Positions 24,731 to 35,467 of a DNA stretch of 64,000 nucleotides are shown here, one piece after another. Under the pieces are notes generated by a model, which saw nothing but the letters and a program-made list of their open reading frames with translations, was not told the DNA's origin and searched no databases. Location of the stretch: contig CM030365.1 of the NCBI GenBank assembly GCA_017893485.1, forward strand, positions 29,658,289 to 29,722,288. The letters run 5' to 3'. Source of the DNA: Hemerocallis citrina (taxonomy: Eukaryota > Streptophyta > Magnoliopsida > Asparagales > Asphodelaceae). Positions within the stretch are counted from its first letter, which is position 1; the number at the start of each line of letters is the position of its first letter. The position numbers were made by a program, and so were the translations under genes.

Positions 24731-24745
24731 CTAAGGAGGGAATGT
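24731..24745 (+). other. Polypurine tract region of the plus element
   Basis: CTAAGGAGGGAATGT lies directly before the 3' LTR and would prime plus-strand DNA synthesis. The minus element has the equivalent AAGGAGGGAGTGT at 46131-46143. Confidence 0.7.
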
Positions 24746-27101
24746 TGTAATGCACCATTTATGAAAATTATTTATTTTGCACATAGTGTGCATGTGCAAT
24801 TTTCGTAATATGAAATCTTATAATTATTTTCCCTATGGATGATGAGTATATGCATATATATATGTATTCTATAAATTATTTTTTATAAAAGGCTCTTGTC
24901 TCAAATAAACACAAGCACAAAAATCTAATTTATTTATTTTGTAAAAAAACTAATATTTTGGCCCATCAATTTAAGCCCATTCTCTTAATAACAACTTGTA
25001 AGGTAACATCATTTAAAAGATTGTTTTTATAAGGATGTATAATGTACAGGTTTTTAGATGGAGACTAGTGCATGCACGTGCATTTCACGTGCACGTGCAA
25101 GAGCACCTTTCCTTGGCCAGTTTTTGGAAGAAGTGGAGTTAGTGTATAGGTGGTTACCTAGTTGTGGGTAGTTACTACAACTCCTACTCTCATCCTAGCC
25201 CTTCATCTCATAACCATCTACTCAATCCTAGCCCTCCATCTCACCCAAAGATTTAGTATAAATACCCCTCTCACTCATTTGTCTTTTACACTAAGAACTT
25301 TATTTGAAAGAAAGTTATATGTTAAGAAAGTTGTGAGTGAGTATCTTGGAGGCCGGTCATCACTTCGGAGGATTCTTGGTGGCAAGGAGCAAGGAGGAGG
25401 AGTCACATTATCACACTAGAAGGCTTTACGGGATTTCGTTAAACTCTTCAATAAGGTGGGTGTTTCTCAGGACTTCTAATATAGAGATCATGCTAGGGCT
25501 AATATTGATTGTTATCATATTTGTGAAAAGTGGACTGATAGGGTGATCGTATATTAAATTGCTTTGTGTTATACTTATTGTGGAAGATGTGAATAGATGA
25601 AAAAAAACTAATGATAATTAGAGAACTGGAAATGACCTGTACAGTCGACCGATCATGTGAGCAGTCGACTGGTACACCGAAATAAAATATAAACAGTTCG
25701 GAATTCCATAAAACGATGTATTTAAGGTGAATTGTTAACTTGATTTTCTAGCATGTTAAATTGGAGTTAGCATTCATCTTCGTGGATAAATGATGAGTAA
25801 AGGAAAAATGTATGTTTAGCATCTCATTTGGAGGAAAGAACATACTAATTGTGTGAGATTTACATTTAATCATAAACTATGTTATGATGATGGTAAATAG
25901 ATAAGAATCACATGTTTATGTTGACATTGAACATACTGTAGTTGAATAAAATGCTATGTGCTAATTGAAGAACAGAAGGGAGAGATGATCCCTTGATTCA
26001 AAAATTAACCCTTTTCAGTCGACCGAATGTATGTAACAGTCGACTGTACTGAACTTGAAAAGTAGTATAATTGAACTTTGTAGAACAGCCGACTGGTTTG
26101 AATGACAGTCGACTGCCCCGTAAATGATATTTAGATTTTGAACGCTGCGGAACAGCCGACTGGCCATATGCAGTAGTCGACTCTTCCGAGCGGTTATTGA
26201 AGAACTTTTTTCGACTGAACAAGTCGACTGGATAAGCTCTAAGTCGACTGTCCAGATCACGTTTGCCATCTCAGAAATTCTATGAATTGTTTTATGGTAA
26301 AGATTATGAATCTTATGTTGAATAATCATTGGTTGTGACAATTTAAGTAAACTCTATTTGTCTTTGCATGAATTTATACATGAAATGATGCGAATCATTT
26401 ATTTGAATTTATGAAAGTTGCATGAATGTGAAAGTTATGAACATGGAAAAGGAAAATCTATTGAGAGTATGAAAATGAACTCATGAGCTGGAAATGCTCA
26501 AAATTTTGGTAATTGTGAAATGAAATTGAAACAAAAGAGTAGCTAAGTCTCCCACCGGCAATTGAAAATAAATGAAATGGAATTTGAAAAGAAAGACAAA
26601 GGTTGGTCATGTTGAATGAATGATTAAGTCCGGTATAGTGGAGAGGCTAACTCTAGAGCTTTGATTTTGTTCATGATTCTAATAAAATAAGGACTAGATA
26701 CATAATGAAGATGTGATGAAAGTAAGAGAAAAATATTGAGTATGAGGGCCATTGGATTGGCGGCGAGAGCGTATCCCAGGATGTCCCATGATGAGTCATG
26801 ATAGGGCATGGATACTGCTCCAGAGTACCGTCCCGGTGGCGACGCTCGTAGGGTGTTTGACGACTGTGGATTGTGTCATGTCTATGGTAGGAGCTGAATT
26901 ACCACAGGATGCCTGCATGATGAGTCATATGTCAGTGCGTTGGGATTCCCTCCAGGACGCCTAGACATGAGTTCGTATGTCGGAAAAAATCTAGGATACT
27001 TACTGTAGTTACAGTAGTAGATTAAGTCAAGACGAGCGATTGAACCTTACAAGATGAAGTACGATTAAGGGCTTACCCTCGGACCTATGTAGTATGGGAT
27101 G

Positions 27102-27106
27102 CATAG
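27102..27106. repeat. Target-site duplication CATAG (left)
   Basis: CATAG directly precedes TGTAACTCCCC, and CATAG again follows GGGGCGTTACA at 28284-28288. Only one CATAG remains in the 5' LTR at the equivalent place (as TATAG), so the pair marks one insertion event. Confidence 0.85.
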
Positions 27107-27391
27107 TGTAACTCCCCGCCCCAATACTCAGACAATTTTAATATTTTTAGAAGATAAATTAGATACTTGTAGTACAACTGCCCACCACAGGCTGCCTCTC
27201 AAAAGGTGGTTAACCGGATTGGTGACTCTTGATCATTGGCTAATAGTATTTATACTCAAATTATCCTATCAAACCTCCCATGTGGGACTAAATTCTCAAA
27301 TCCTTCTCAATTTTCTCAAATCCTGCGCATACTAGTCGACTGCTATCAGTACCAGTCGACTGTTCGCTCTTTAGAAATCTGGGGTATTACA
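27107..27391 (-). repeat. TRIM LTR 1
   Basis: TGTAACTCCCC...GGGGTATTACA, that is TGTAATACCCC...GGGGAGTTACA on the minus strand. It has GTCGAC at 27335 and 27355, 20 bp apart. Confidence 0.85.
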
Positions 27392-27559
27392 TACACCCCA
27401 CCTTTAGAAATCAGCGTCCTCGCTGAGTACGAGACACACATCTAGTGTAGGACTGCCCTTTCTAGCACCCTGCCTACTTCCGTGAATACCCCACGAAGCA
27501 AATTCCGGAGACTCATCTCCCTGCCGTGTATCAAATACACCCGGTGTGTCGAAAGTCGA

Positions 27560-27570
27560 CTCTGATACCA
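27560..27570 (-). other. PBS-like site of the TRIM
   Basis: TGGTATCAGAG on the minus strand, two bases from the LTR at 27573. It fits the first 11 nt complementary to tRNA-iMet and then diverges (TCGAC). It sets the minus orientation of the first TRIM unit. Confidence 0.6.
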
Positions 27571-27572
27571 TT

Positions 27573-27858
27573 TGTAACGCCCCGCCCCAATACTCAGACA
27601 AATTTAATATTTTTAGAAGACAAATTACATACTATGTAGTACAACTGCCCACCACAGGCTGCCTCTCAAAAGGTGGTTAACCGGATTGGTGACTCTTGAT
27701 CATTGTCTAATAGTATTTATACTCAAATTATCCTATCAAACCTCCCATGTGGGACTAAATTCTCAAATCCTTCTTAATTTTCTCAAATCCTGCACATACC
27801 AGTCGACTGCTACTAGTACCAGTCGACTGTTCGCTCTTTAGAAATCTGGGGTATTACA
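27573..27858 (-). repeat. TRIM LTR 2
   Basis: The second direct LTR copy, TGTAACGCCCC...GGGGTATTACA, with two GTCGAC motifs 20 bp apart. It has no CATAG on its right, so it is not the outer edge of the insertion. Confidence 0.85.
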
Positions 27859-27997
27859 TACACGGCAGGGAGATGAGTCTCCGGAATTTGATTCGTGGGG
27901 TATTCACGGAAGTAGGCAGGGTGCTAGAAAGGGCGGTCCTACACTAGATGTGTGTCCCATACTCAGCGAGGACGCTTATTTCTAAAGGTGGGGTGTA

Positions 27998-28283
27998 TGT
28001 AATACCCCAGATTTCTAAAGAGCGAACAGTCGACTGGTACTGGTAGCACTCGACTGGTATGCGCAGGATTTGAGAAAATTGAGAAGGATTTGAGAATTTA
28101 GTCCCACATGGGATGTTTGATAGGATAATTTGAGTATAAATACTATTAGCCAATGATCAAGAGTCACCAATCCGGTTAACCACCTTTTGAGAGGCAGCCT
28201 ATGGTGGGCAATTGTACTACATAGTATCTAATTTGTCTTCTAAAAATATTAAAATTGTCTGGGTATTCGGGCGGGGCGTTACA
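27998..28283 (+). repeat. TRIM LTR 3 (inverted)
   Basis: TGTAATACCCC...GGGGCGTTACA, the reverse complement of LTRs 1 and 2. It is preceded by a polypurine-like AAAGGTGGGGTG as expected for a 3' LTR. One motif of the pair is CTCGAC instead of GTCGAC, with the 20-bp spacing kept. Confidence 0.85.
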
Positions 28284-28795
28284 CATAGAATCCGAATAAG
28301 TGCGCATTAGTGTTATATAATATAAATAATTGCATTAAGGACTAAGTGCACAATCACAACACGACATCAATAGGTCATTCCCTTTAGTTTGATATGTGAA
28401 CAAGTTTGTGATTTATTAAGAAATGAGAATCGTTATACTGTTTCTGGCATAAAGAGGATGGCCATGTATAATTTTCGTCGGTTGAATAAACTGGCGTGCC
28501 CACAGTTTTGTATGCAGGATAAATGGCTTGATAAAAGTGAAAGGAGAACTGATGCTTACAAATTATTCATTGTTGATGTACATTTATTTAAATGATGTAA
28601 ATTGCTTCCGCTGTCGTTACATGTAAATTATTGTGTTATATGCTTCCGCTGTAAAATGTAAAGTGTAAAATCTCATATAACTCTGATGTAAAATGGAAAG
28701 TTTTCAATTCCTTATAAAATTGTACCGAATGTGACGAAAGATCTTGTGGAAATCTCAAATTCAGTTGTATTTGGAATTCAGGGTGTTACAATTTA

Positions 28796-29040
28796 CTACG
28801 GTTTAGTGTTAATTTAATTATAGTTTAGTATTATTTTAACCACTAATTAATTAACTAATGACTATATAATAACTAACACTATTTTAATTTTTCTAAATAT
28901 TACAAAAATACCTCACGGATGGAACACGCTCGAAAAAAAAAATTCTTTCTCAGAATTTGGCAAATGAACCAGTGTGGCGACTTTGAGAATTGCTATTTCT
29001 CATTTTGCCATTTTCCAAAAAATAGCGCACACCATTGTGG
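28796..29040 (+). mobile_element. TIR element, right arm
   Basis: AT-rich sequence ending in GCGCACACCATTGTGG, the inverted counterpart of the left arm at 16511. ATGCTCTAA follows (29041-29049) as the other half of the target duplication. The 46-codon start of the frame at 28919 belongs to this arm and not to the helicase. No transposase is seen. Confidence 0.5.
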
Positions 29041-29049
29041 ATGCTCTAA

Positions 29050-29640
29050 TGCACATGACAATAAGTATATTACTAATAGAGCTTTGCTTACATTAACTAA
29101 TCAATATGTTGACCAAACTAATGGTGGTATAATATGTTTATTTTCTGTAGATGAACAAATATATTTTTCGTTTGATGCACTTGAGAATGATAGACAAAAT
29201 GTATATCTGCAAGAATATCTAAATTCTATTACGCCTGGACAATTTTCGTCACACAAGTTGACACAAAAAATAGGTGCTCCAATCATGCTTTGGAGAATTA
29301 TTGATCCAATAATTTGTCTTTGCAATGGACAATATTAATTTGTAAGAACTTCTCTCCAAACTTAATCGATGCAGATCTAGGAACTGGTCATTACTATGGT
29401 ACAAGAGTATTTATTCGTTGGACCCCTCTTAAGCCTTCAGAAAATATAAGGATGCCTACACTCATAAGGAAGCAATTCCTAGTGCAGCTTAGTTTCACCT
29501 TGACATTCAACAAATTGCAAGAACGAACCATTCCATATGTTGGTGAGTACCTTCCGGAATGGACATCTAGGAAGTCAGCAAGGCATAAATCCAAAAAATG
29601 TTGTCTATAATGATGTACTAGTGAATGCCATGGAACTTCA
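29050..29640 (+). pseudogene. Helitron Pif1-like helicase, C-terminal half (broken)
   Basis: NKYITNRALL, DALENDRQNVYLQEYLN, KIGAPIMLW, a frameshift near 29325, LICKNFSPNLIDADLGTGHY, LSFTLTFNKLQERTIPYVG and YLPEW match, in order, the end of plant Helitron helicases (the usual 'LSFAMTINKSQGQTI.NVGIYLPE' block). The block order continues from 16501 once the insertions are removed. A second lesion follows YLPEW, and the tail (VYNDVLVNAME) is in another frame up to about 29640. The conserved 'NKSQGQ' is changed to NKLQER. No function is expected. Confidence 0.87.
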
Positions 29641-30430
29641 AATTAAATGGTAATTTGGTATTTATATATATATGGTTTTTCAACTTTTATTATTCAAAAT
29701 ATGTACATAATGTTGTGCATAACTGTTAGAAAAACATGAAATAGATTATCAACGTACATTATATTTATACTTATTCTATGCAGGAAACCTTATTTATACA
29801 TATTATATGCAGGAGAAATTTCTTTTTGTTAGCAACACTTTATATTTATAATTATTCTATGCAGGAAAGCTTATTTGTAAGGAGACTGCCAAAAAATCAC
29901 ATTGGTTTTGTAATTGGTATGTTGACGTTGCTTCTACTTTATTGGTTGGTCTATGCAGGTATGTATAATGACATTCGTATGCTTATACCAAAGTTTCAAA
30001 TGTTTAGATTGTTTTTATTTTGTCGTATAAGTGATCACCTTGAAATTATCTCCATTTCGTTACCTATTTGTTTGTCGTTCTTAAACATTTAGTTGTCTAG
30101 CTAGGTCGAACCAGTATCCTATGGAGGTTAAGAAAATAATATATGAAGTATAATTATGTGTGGAAGTAAAGAAGAGAGGAAAAAGAAAGTTTGTGATGGT
30201 TTGTAATGAGGTACGCTGTTCAAATATCAGTTCCATATTTTATTCATTAGGTTTTTGTTTTCTTATACTTTATTTTGGATGTGTTTGATTTATTCTGTTC
30301 AAGAAAATTAGCCAAAATTTTGTTATTGGTTTTGATTTATCTTTAAAGCAACGACTGTCGTAAATTTCAAGCAAAACTCAATATCTTGGTCAAGCGAACC
30401 ATGAAGTTTCGGATTAAAGTTATTGATTAA
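29641..30430. other. Unassigned AT-rich segment with a repeated TATGCAGG motif
   Basis: It may be 3' Helitron sequence or captured DNA. A unit with 'TTATTCTATGCAGGAAA' occurs near 29770 and 29850, with weaker forms near 29800 and 29945. No domain is recognised in the 104-codon frame at 29778-30092, whose hydrophobic residues follow base composition. I could not identify a Helitron 3' hairpin plus CTRR end with confidence. Confidence 0.3.
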
Positions 30431-30436
30431 CTTCAG

Positions 30437-30681
30437 TCCGTTGAACACAGACGCTATACAGTAGAAGCAATTGAATGGGCTCTAAGATTTTTTGATCCTT
30501 TGCATCAGATAGTTACCGAGCTGAAAATGTAGATGAAGAAGTTGTTGTAGTGGTGGAGAGTAGCTCTTCTTCTGAAGGTCCTGATTTTCAATTTAACCGC
30601 TTGGATGATGGACATGCTGGAGATAATGAACAACTTCTGCTCCCCATTAATTTGATGGTGTTTTTATTGTTTTTACACTAG
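30437..30681 (+). pseudogene. Possible captured host-gene exon fragment (unidentified)
   Basis: After an acceptor-like TTCAG, one frame reads VEHRRYTVEAIEWALRFFDP. After a frame change, a second frame from 30508 to a stop at 30681 gives DSYRAENVDEEVV followed by an acidic and serine-rich run, then FQFNRLDDGHAGDN. The residue mix looks more protein-like than the surrounding DNA. I do not recognise the family. Helitrons often capture gene pieces and this lies downstream of Helitron helicase sequence, which is the only contextual support. Confidence 0.3.
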
Positions 30682-31288
30682 AAGATTTAAAGCGTTTGGT
30701 GCTAACAATATCTTTTTGGTTTGCTATTAAATGTTTTGCAAGTGTGAACTTGAAGTTCACTGATTGCTGCTACTTATCTCTATTGTGCTTTCTATTGTTG
30801 GGCTGTTAAATATTTTGGCGCATTAGCACAAAGTCTTCTCTAAGAAATGACTAAATATATTATGTATTTTTGCTGAACATGGTTAACTTAGAGAAACTTA
30901 ACTTCAGTTCTCTATATATCTACTCAAAGTACTTGCCATTTGTTCTTCACTTCATGTTTGAAAGTCGTCATCACTATTTGTTTGACTTACAACTAAATTT
31001 TGCATGTCAATAAAATATAAGATTATGCATTAGTTCTCTACAAATGTGGAGTTCTAAACCGTGTTTTATATAATTGTTCTTTTGATTCATACATGTGTCC
31101 AATTTTGGTGGATGAAAAAAAATAAACTTTGTTTTGTAGGTTCCCTGTTGGGTAATGAATTTAGGAACTATATAATGGGTACTATTGTGATTTAATTGCT
31201 AATTATTATTCTTTACTATCATGACAAAATGTTGAGATAGCTTGCTATTCTGGCGGTTAAATGTTTCTATTTTTTTCTTATACGCAAT
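30682..31288. other. Unassigned AT-rich segment
   Basis: No open frame, structural RNA or terminal repeat that I can support. It ends at the target duplication GCAAT (31284-31288) of the next element. Confidence 0.4.
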
Positions 31289-32538
31289 TGATAGGCCCGC
31301 AAGTGCACGGTTTTATCGCGTAATAAAAATATCGTTCCCACAAGGACTTAAAATTAAGTACTAATTTCTCTCACTAAGATGATTAGCTAAAAGAACTAAG
31401 TTAATTAAAATGATATTGTTGTTGCCGGAAAAATAAAAAGAGTTTAATTTAGAGAATAAAAAGCTCTTGGGATTGATGTTCTTCCAATGAAAATTACTTT
31501 TAAGCTAGTTACTTTCCTTTGAGGATGAACAATGGATTCTTAAAGGCTAAATAAACAAATGTGATTATTGCATTCTTTCAAAGTACAATAACATGTTTCA
31601 GACATAGATTCCACCTATTTTCATGGTAGAAGGAATGATAAAACTCATTAAAAACAATTATTTCTAAGCCTCAAGAAAACCAATTCTATTTTCATGAATT
31701 GATCCCCTTGTTTAATCTTGTAATTCCAATATCAAATTCTCACTTTTCAGTGCTTAATATGATATCTAAGGTTCATACAATCATATTGATTATGATTGCA
31801 AACAAAGCAAAACTCAAGATTAAATTAAGAATAGAAAAATGCTCATAACATCTAAGGAAAGAAAACTAGACTTAATCAATAATTCATCATTGGAATATAA
31901 TCAATCCCAAGATAAAAGAAACTACTCACACATGATTAAAGTATAAATAAGACAATGTAAATTTGACATTCAGAACTTTAACAAGTAAGAGATGAAGATT
32001 AGAAGGTAATAGAAACTGAAATTTATTCAAAGCTTAAGCCAAAGAAAAGTTGTTTGAACATACATGAAGAAAAACTACAAAAGAACATCAGTTTTGCTCA
32101 AAGAAAAAAAATGGAGAGGAAGCCACCCTTTTCGTGGTTCTGAAAGCCTACATTTATAGCCTAGTTTCACCCCAATCAAGTGACATTACAATCCCTTTAA
32201 GACCCATTAAAAAAGAGTAACAGATTCAGCCATTATTAGGAGCTGTTACAGAATTCTGCCATAAACATGGCCATAACGCGCAACACTGGGGGGGCCGTAA
32301 TTCTCTCTGTCTCTTCAATTGTCCTTCCAACTATTTTCCACGAATTATGGCCATGTTCTTCAACACTGGGAGGCCGTAATCCATTCTGTTTGCATCACAA
32401 TCATCAACTCTTCAACTCCTTTTCCTACAAATTAAAATATAAACCAAAAAGTAATAAAAAATAAAACATAAATAAATATAAACCACTAATAAAACCTATT
32501 TAAAACAAGTTAAAAACTAGATAAATTCTAACTTATCA
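31289..32538 (-). repeat. Solo LTR (TGATAGGCC...TTATCA) with perfect target duplication
   Basis: It starts TGATAGGCCCGCAAGTGCAC and ends CTAACTTATCA, flanked on both sides by GCAAT (31284-31288 and 32539-32543). The 'GCAAGTGCACGG...TCGTTCCCACAAGGA' opening is a widespread plant LTR terminus. On the minus strand CTATAAATGT near 32151-32160 looks like a TATA box, which suggests minus orientation. Two similar stretches with 'ACACTGGG(A/G)GGCCGTAAT' occur at about 32283 and 32361. No coding sequence. Confidence 0.75.
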
Positions 32539-32543
32539 GCAAT

Positions 32544-33137
32544 ACATTTAATTTGATGATTATACTTGTTATAGGCGTCTAGTTTAGTATAAAATTGAAA
32601 CATGGTTGTATTTAGAAAAAGAACTCGCCTTTTTCTTCTCCTGCATGGTGTACATCTTCAGTCACCGTAGCCATTACCATCGCTCTTGAGCTCTTCTTGG
32701 CCATAGCAACCATGTATTATTGAACTTGGTAGAGAAATGGAAGAAGATGGAGAATTGTAGGGAATTTGATAAGAAGAGAGCAACAGAATCAAGAACAATA
32801 GAAAAATTGAATAACAAATCAAACAACTCTCAATAGAGCTGACATTGTCTTTATAAAGAACTCTCGCACGTGCAATTGCCATACAGTTATTCAGCTACAA
32901 GGGTGAGGACCACACAATCAATCTAAGCCCTACAATACAATCCATCCAACGGTTCTCAATACATCACTTAAACCCGGTCCCACTCCCAATCGTTATTTAT
33001 ATACATTCTCACAATTAAGTCCCTGAAATTCATGGACCAATACGCAAACTGATACACTTCCTTTTCCCACAGCCTCCTCCACTTTAATCCTGCATTCTTC
33101 ATTTTCAGCAATCCATCCCTAACTCTGGAGTGTATCT
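32544..33137 (-). other. Unassigned segment with a minus-strand promoter and small ORF
   Basis: On the minus strand a TTTATAAAG near 32850 is followed by a pyrimidine-rich leader and an ATG at 32713 opening a 33-codon frame (MVAMAKKSSRAMVM...) to 32612. The layout resembles the 5' end of a copia-type element or of a host transcription unit. No PBS of the iMet type and no LTR edge could be placed. The alternative frames at 32658-32882 and 32968-33162 have no recognisable features. Confidence 0.3.
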
Positions 33138-34681
33138 GTAATGCCCTAAATCCCAAACACAAGTAATTAGTAGAAAAACCAGGATCTTTACTTCAAATTT
33201 GTACAAAATACAGGGAATTTAAAACTCTTTCAATACAAAATAGTTCTTTATAATGCACAATAGAAATTACATCTAAAATACAACATATATCATCAAAAAT
33301 CTTTAATCTTGCAACATCCTTCGACACCAAACACATGCCCACGCCGCTCACTAATCCGAGTCCTACAAAACTTTAGAACTGCAGGGCACGTCAGTTGAAT
33401 GCAACTGACTCAATGCTATAACAAAGATATCCTCAACTTTAACAAACACAAACTTGAATGCAGAAAAACAAAGTATAAAAGTGACTATCCTAACTATGTC
33501 AGTGAATGGCATGGATCTAATGACTAATGCAAACATCTATGCACACAATGACATTCTAATGCGCGCTTTGTTTGGATTCTATGTTGCTCATACAATATAA
33601 GTCTGAGGGTAAGTCCTTAACGTTCTCCTCATTATAGGGTTGAATCTCTTGCTATGCAATCCCAACTCGATGATCGTACTCCAATGTGTAATCACGTGCA
33701 AATCGCACCACTTGGATCGTGGACTTTACCGGCCTCCCCCTAGCTCACACATGTAGATTTACCGGGCGTATCCTCAGTCGTGAACATTCCTAGGAGCCGC
33801 AGCTCTTTACCGACCATTTCAACTACCTCACCGGCTTACCCCTAGCCCACACATGTAGATTTACCGGGCGTATTCTGGGTCCCGAACCCAGCGAGTTAAT
33901 CATCCATCACTACGAACCAGGCCTACTCCTAGCCCACCACCCGTAAATTTATCAGGCGTATCTATTTCGTCGCAAACATTCCTAGGAACCACAGTTCTTT
34001 AACAGACATGTTCGTCATTGTTTTCAGCCATAACTGCGTGTAGTGTCTGTCCTTATGTCCAATCATAAGTAAGATTGCCTAGAGCTAGCTTACCATCTTA
34101 CCAGACTTAAATCAATACATGAGAACATTAGCCCATGCTGGCAATTTCTCAAATTTTCATGAACACAAATTTGCCGGCACCCTGGGTCTCGTTCAGCCTC
34201 TGGAGTCCACACATCCGAAGATTATAAACCTTCCAGGTTATCCATAACCTCATTTATAATCATTATAAATTTCAATCATTCACACATCCAATTCATCTCA
34301 TATTCATTCCATTCACTAGTCATCTTCAAATAACTAGATAAAACTTTCCAAACTTTTACAATAGGACTTCAAATGCCTCGATTCATTCAACATCATCTTT
34401 GTTCTAATATTTCAAATCCAATTACCAAACCTGCACCAAATCGCTCATTCTAATATGGAATTTAATCCAAAACATCAGTACCAAATTTTCCTATGATAAT
34501 ATTCCTCAAAATCAAATTCTTAATTTTCCCAAAAACTTCCAAAACATTTGTACCCATTTTCAATAAAAATAATATTTCTCAAAAACAATTCTTAAATCTC
34601 CAAAATATTCAAAAGGAGTAAAAAAAATTCAAAATCGTAGTTAATCATTTAATTTATTGTGGAAATTTGCCAAAAAATACT
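33138..34681 (-). repeat. Family 2-like (Tekay-type) LTR fragment, first part
   Basis: TGTAATGCCCTAAATCCC resembles the start of the LTR at 42810, and the 'CCGAGGGCAAGCCCTTAA' region is recognisable in diverged form near 33600-33640. Several copies of 'TAGATTTACCGGGCGTAT' occur at 33765-33965. The LTR is interrupted at 34681 by a solo family 1 LTR and seems to continue at 38300. Confidence 0.55.
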
Positions 34682-35467
34682 TGTCATGCCTCGCTTCCCA
34701 TTATACGGGAATATGGGCACGTAACTGAGGCCCAGCGAATGATATAAATATGCCAACTCATATCATACATAAGTTGTACAATACCAGTCAACTCAACAAT
34801 ACAATAATAATCACATAAACAAGAATATAATACAATAACCAATATTTGAAATACAAGAACTTATCAAATAGCCCGAGAATATGCAATGCAAGAACAGTTC
34901 GACGAGATCTCACAGTAACCCATCGTCTGTACATGTGTAACATAACTTAAAGAAAGATAGATGGAGTACCCGTTAGAGCAAGTTGTGGGCTGCAAGTAGT
35001 ACAAGCAAAATTGGGAACAAGAACAAGAATATAAGAATACCGAGCAGGAAACAAGAGTCAATAGCACGGAACATAGCATGAAAGGAATGCAACAGGTAAG
35101 TAGGGTCAAATAAACTGGTAAGCAAGTAAACAGGATCAGGTAGGAGATAATCATGTAAACTTGTAACATATATCAGATAAAACATGTAAACTTTAACAAA
35201 TCAGATAAACATGTAAACATGTAACAGATATCAGATAAACATGTAAACTTGTAACAGATATCACATAAATATGTAAACTTGTAACACTTCTCAGATAAAC
35301 ATGTGAAACAGGTGACATGAATATGCAGGTGAAATATATTATTCTTAAGTCTTTTATTTAATCTCATCTAATGCATCACTCATGCATCCCATACCACATG
35401 GTTGATACATACAAAACAAGTGACGCTTAGATTTAGCGGTGGATTCCATAGGGTCGTGTACTCAGGC

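Larger units (their letters stand above)
27107..28283. mobile_element. Foldback TRIM composite
   Basis: The element contains three LTRs of about 285 bp: 27107-27391 and 27573-27858 in minus orientation and 27998-28283 in plus orientation. The first two enclose a 181-bp internal region with a PBS-like TGGTATCAGAG (minus, 27560-27570). Between the second and third LTR lies a reverse-complement copy of most of the internal region (27861-27997). The left 424 bp (27107-27530) are therefore an inverted repeat of the right 423 bp. There is no coding capacity. The lengths fit a terminal-repeat retrotransposon in miniature. The 5-bp duplication CATAG flanks the whole composite, which implies a single insertion with two like LTR ends outward. 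Confidence 0.88.
19947..28790 (+). mobile_element. Tekay/Del-like Ty3-gypsy retrotransposon, internally deleted, plus strand
   Basis: The element is bounded by TGTAATGCCCC and GGGTGTTACA with a perfect 5-bp target duplication ATTTA. It consists of a 3'-truncated 5' LTR (19947-22322), a broken pol region (22331-24650), a polypurine tract and a 3' LTR (24746-28790) carrying a nested TRIM composite. Gag, protease and most of reverse transcriptase are missing together with about 0.5 kb of the 5' LTR and the PBS, all removed by one deletion ending at the RT active-site region. The LTRs are highly similar over the shared 2.37 kb, so the insertion is fairly young. It belongs to the same lineage as the minus-strand element at 42810-54420. 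Confidence 0.92.
24746..28790 (+). repeat. 3' LTR of the plus Tekay-like element (2.86 kb plus a nested 1.18-kb insert)
   Basis: It begins TGTAATGCACC, ends TTCAGGGTGTTACA and is complete apart from the TRIM composite inserted at 27107. It has TATAAATA at 25257-25264 and the paired RYCGAC array around 25648-26250. The last 494 bp (28297-28790) include 'TTCAGTTGTATTTGG', matching in reverse the start of the LTRs of the element at 42810. Confidence 0.9.

Noticed and set aside
29778..30092. 104-codon frame with hydrophobic stretches as a membrane protein
   Set aside because: Hydrophobic residues follow from T-rich codons, and it contains repeated acceptor-like motifs.
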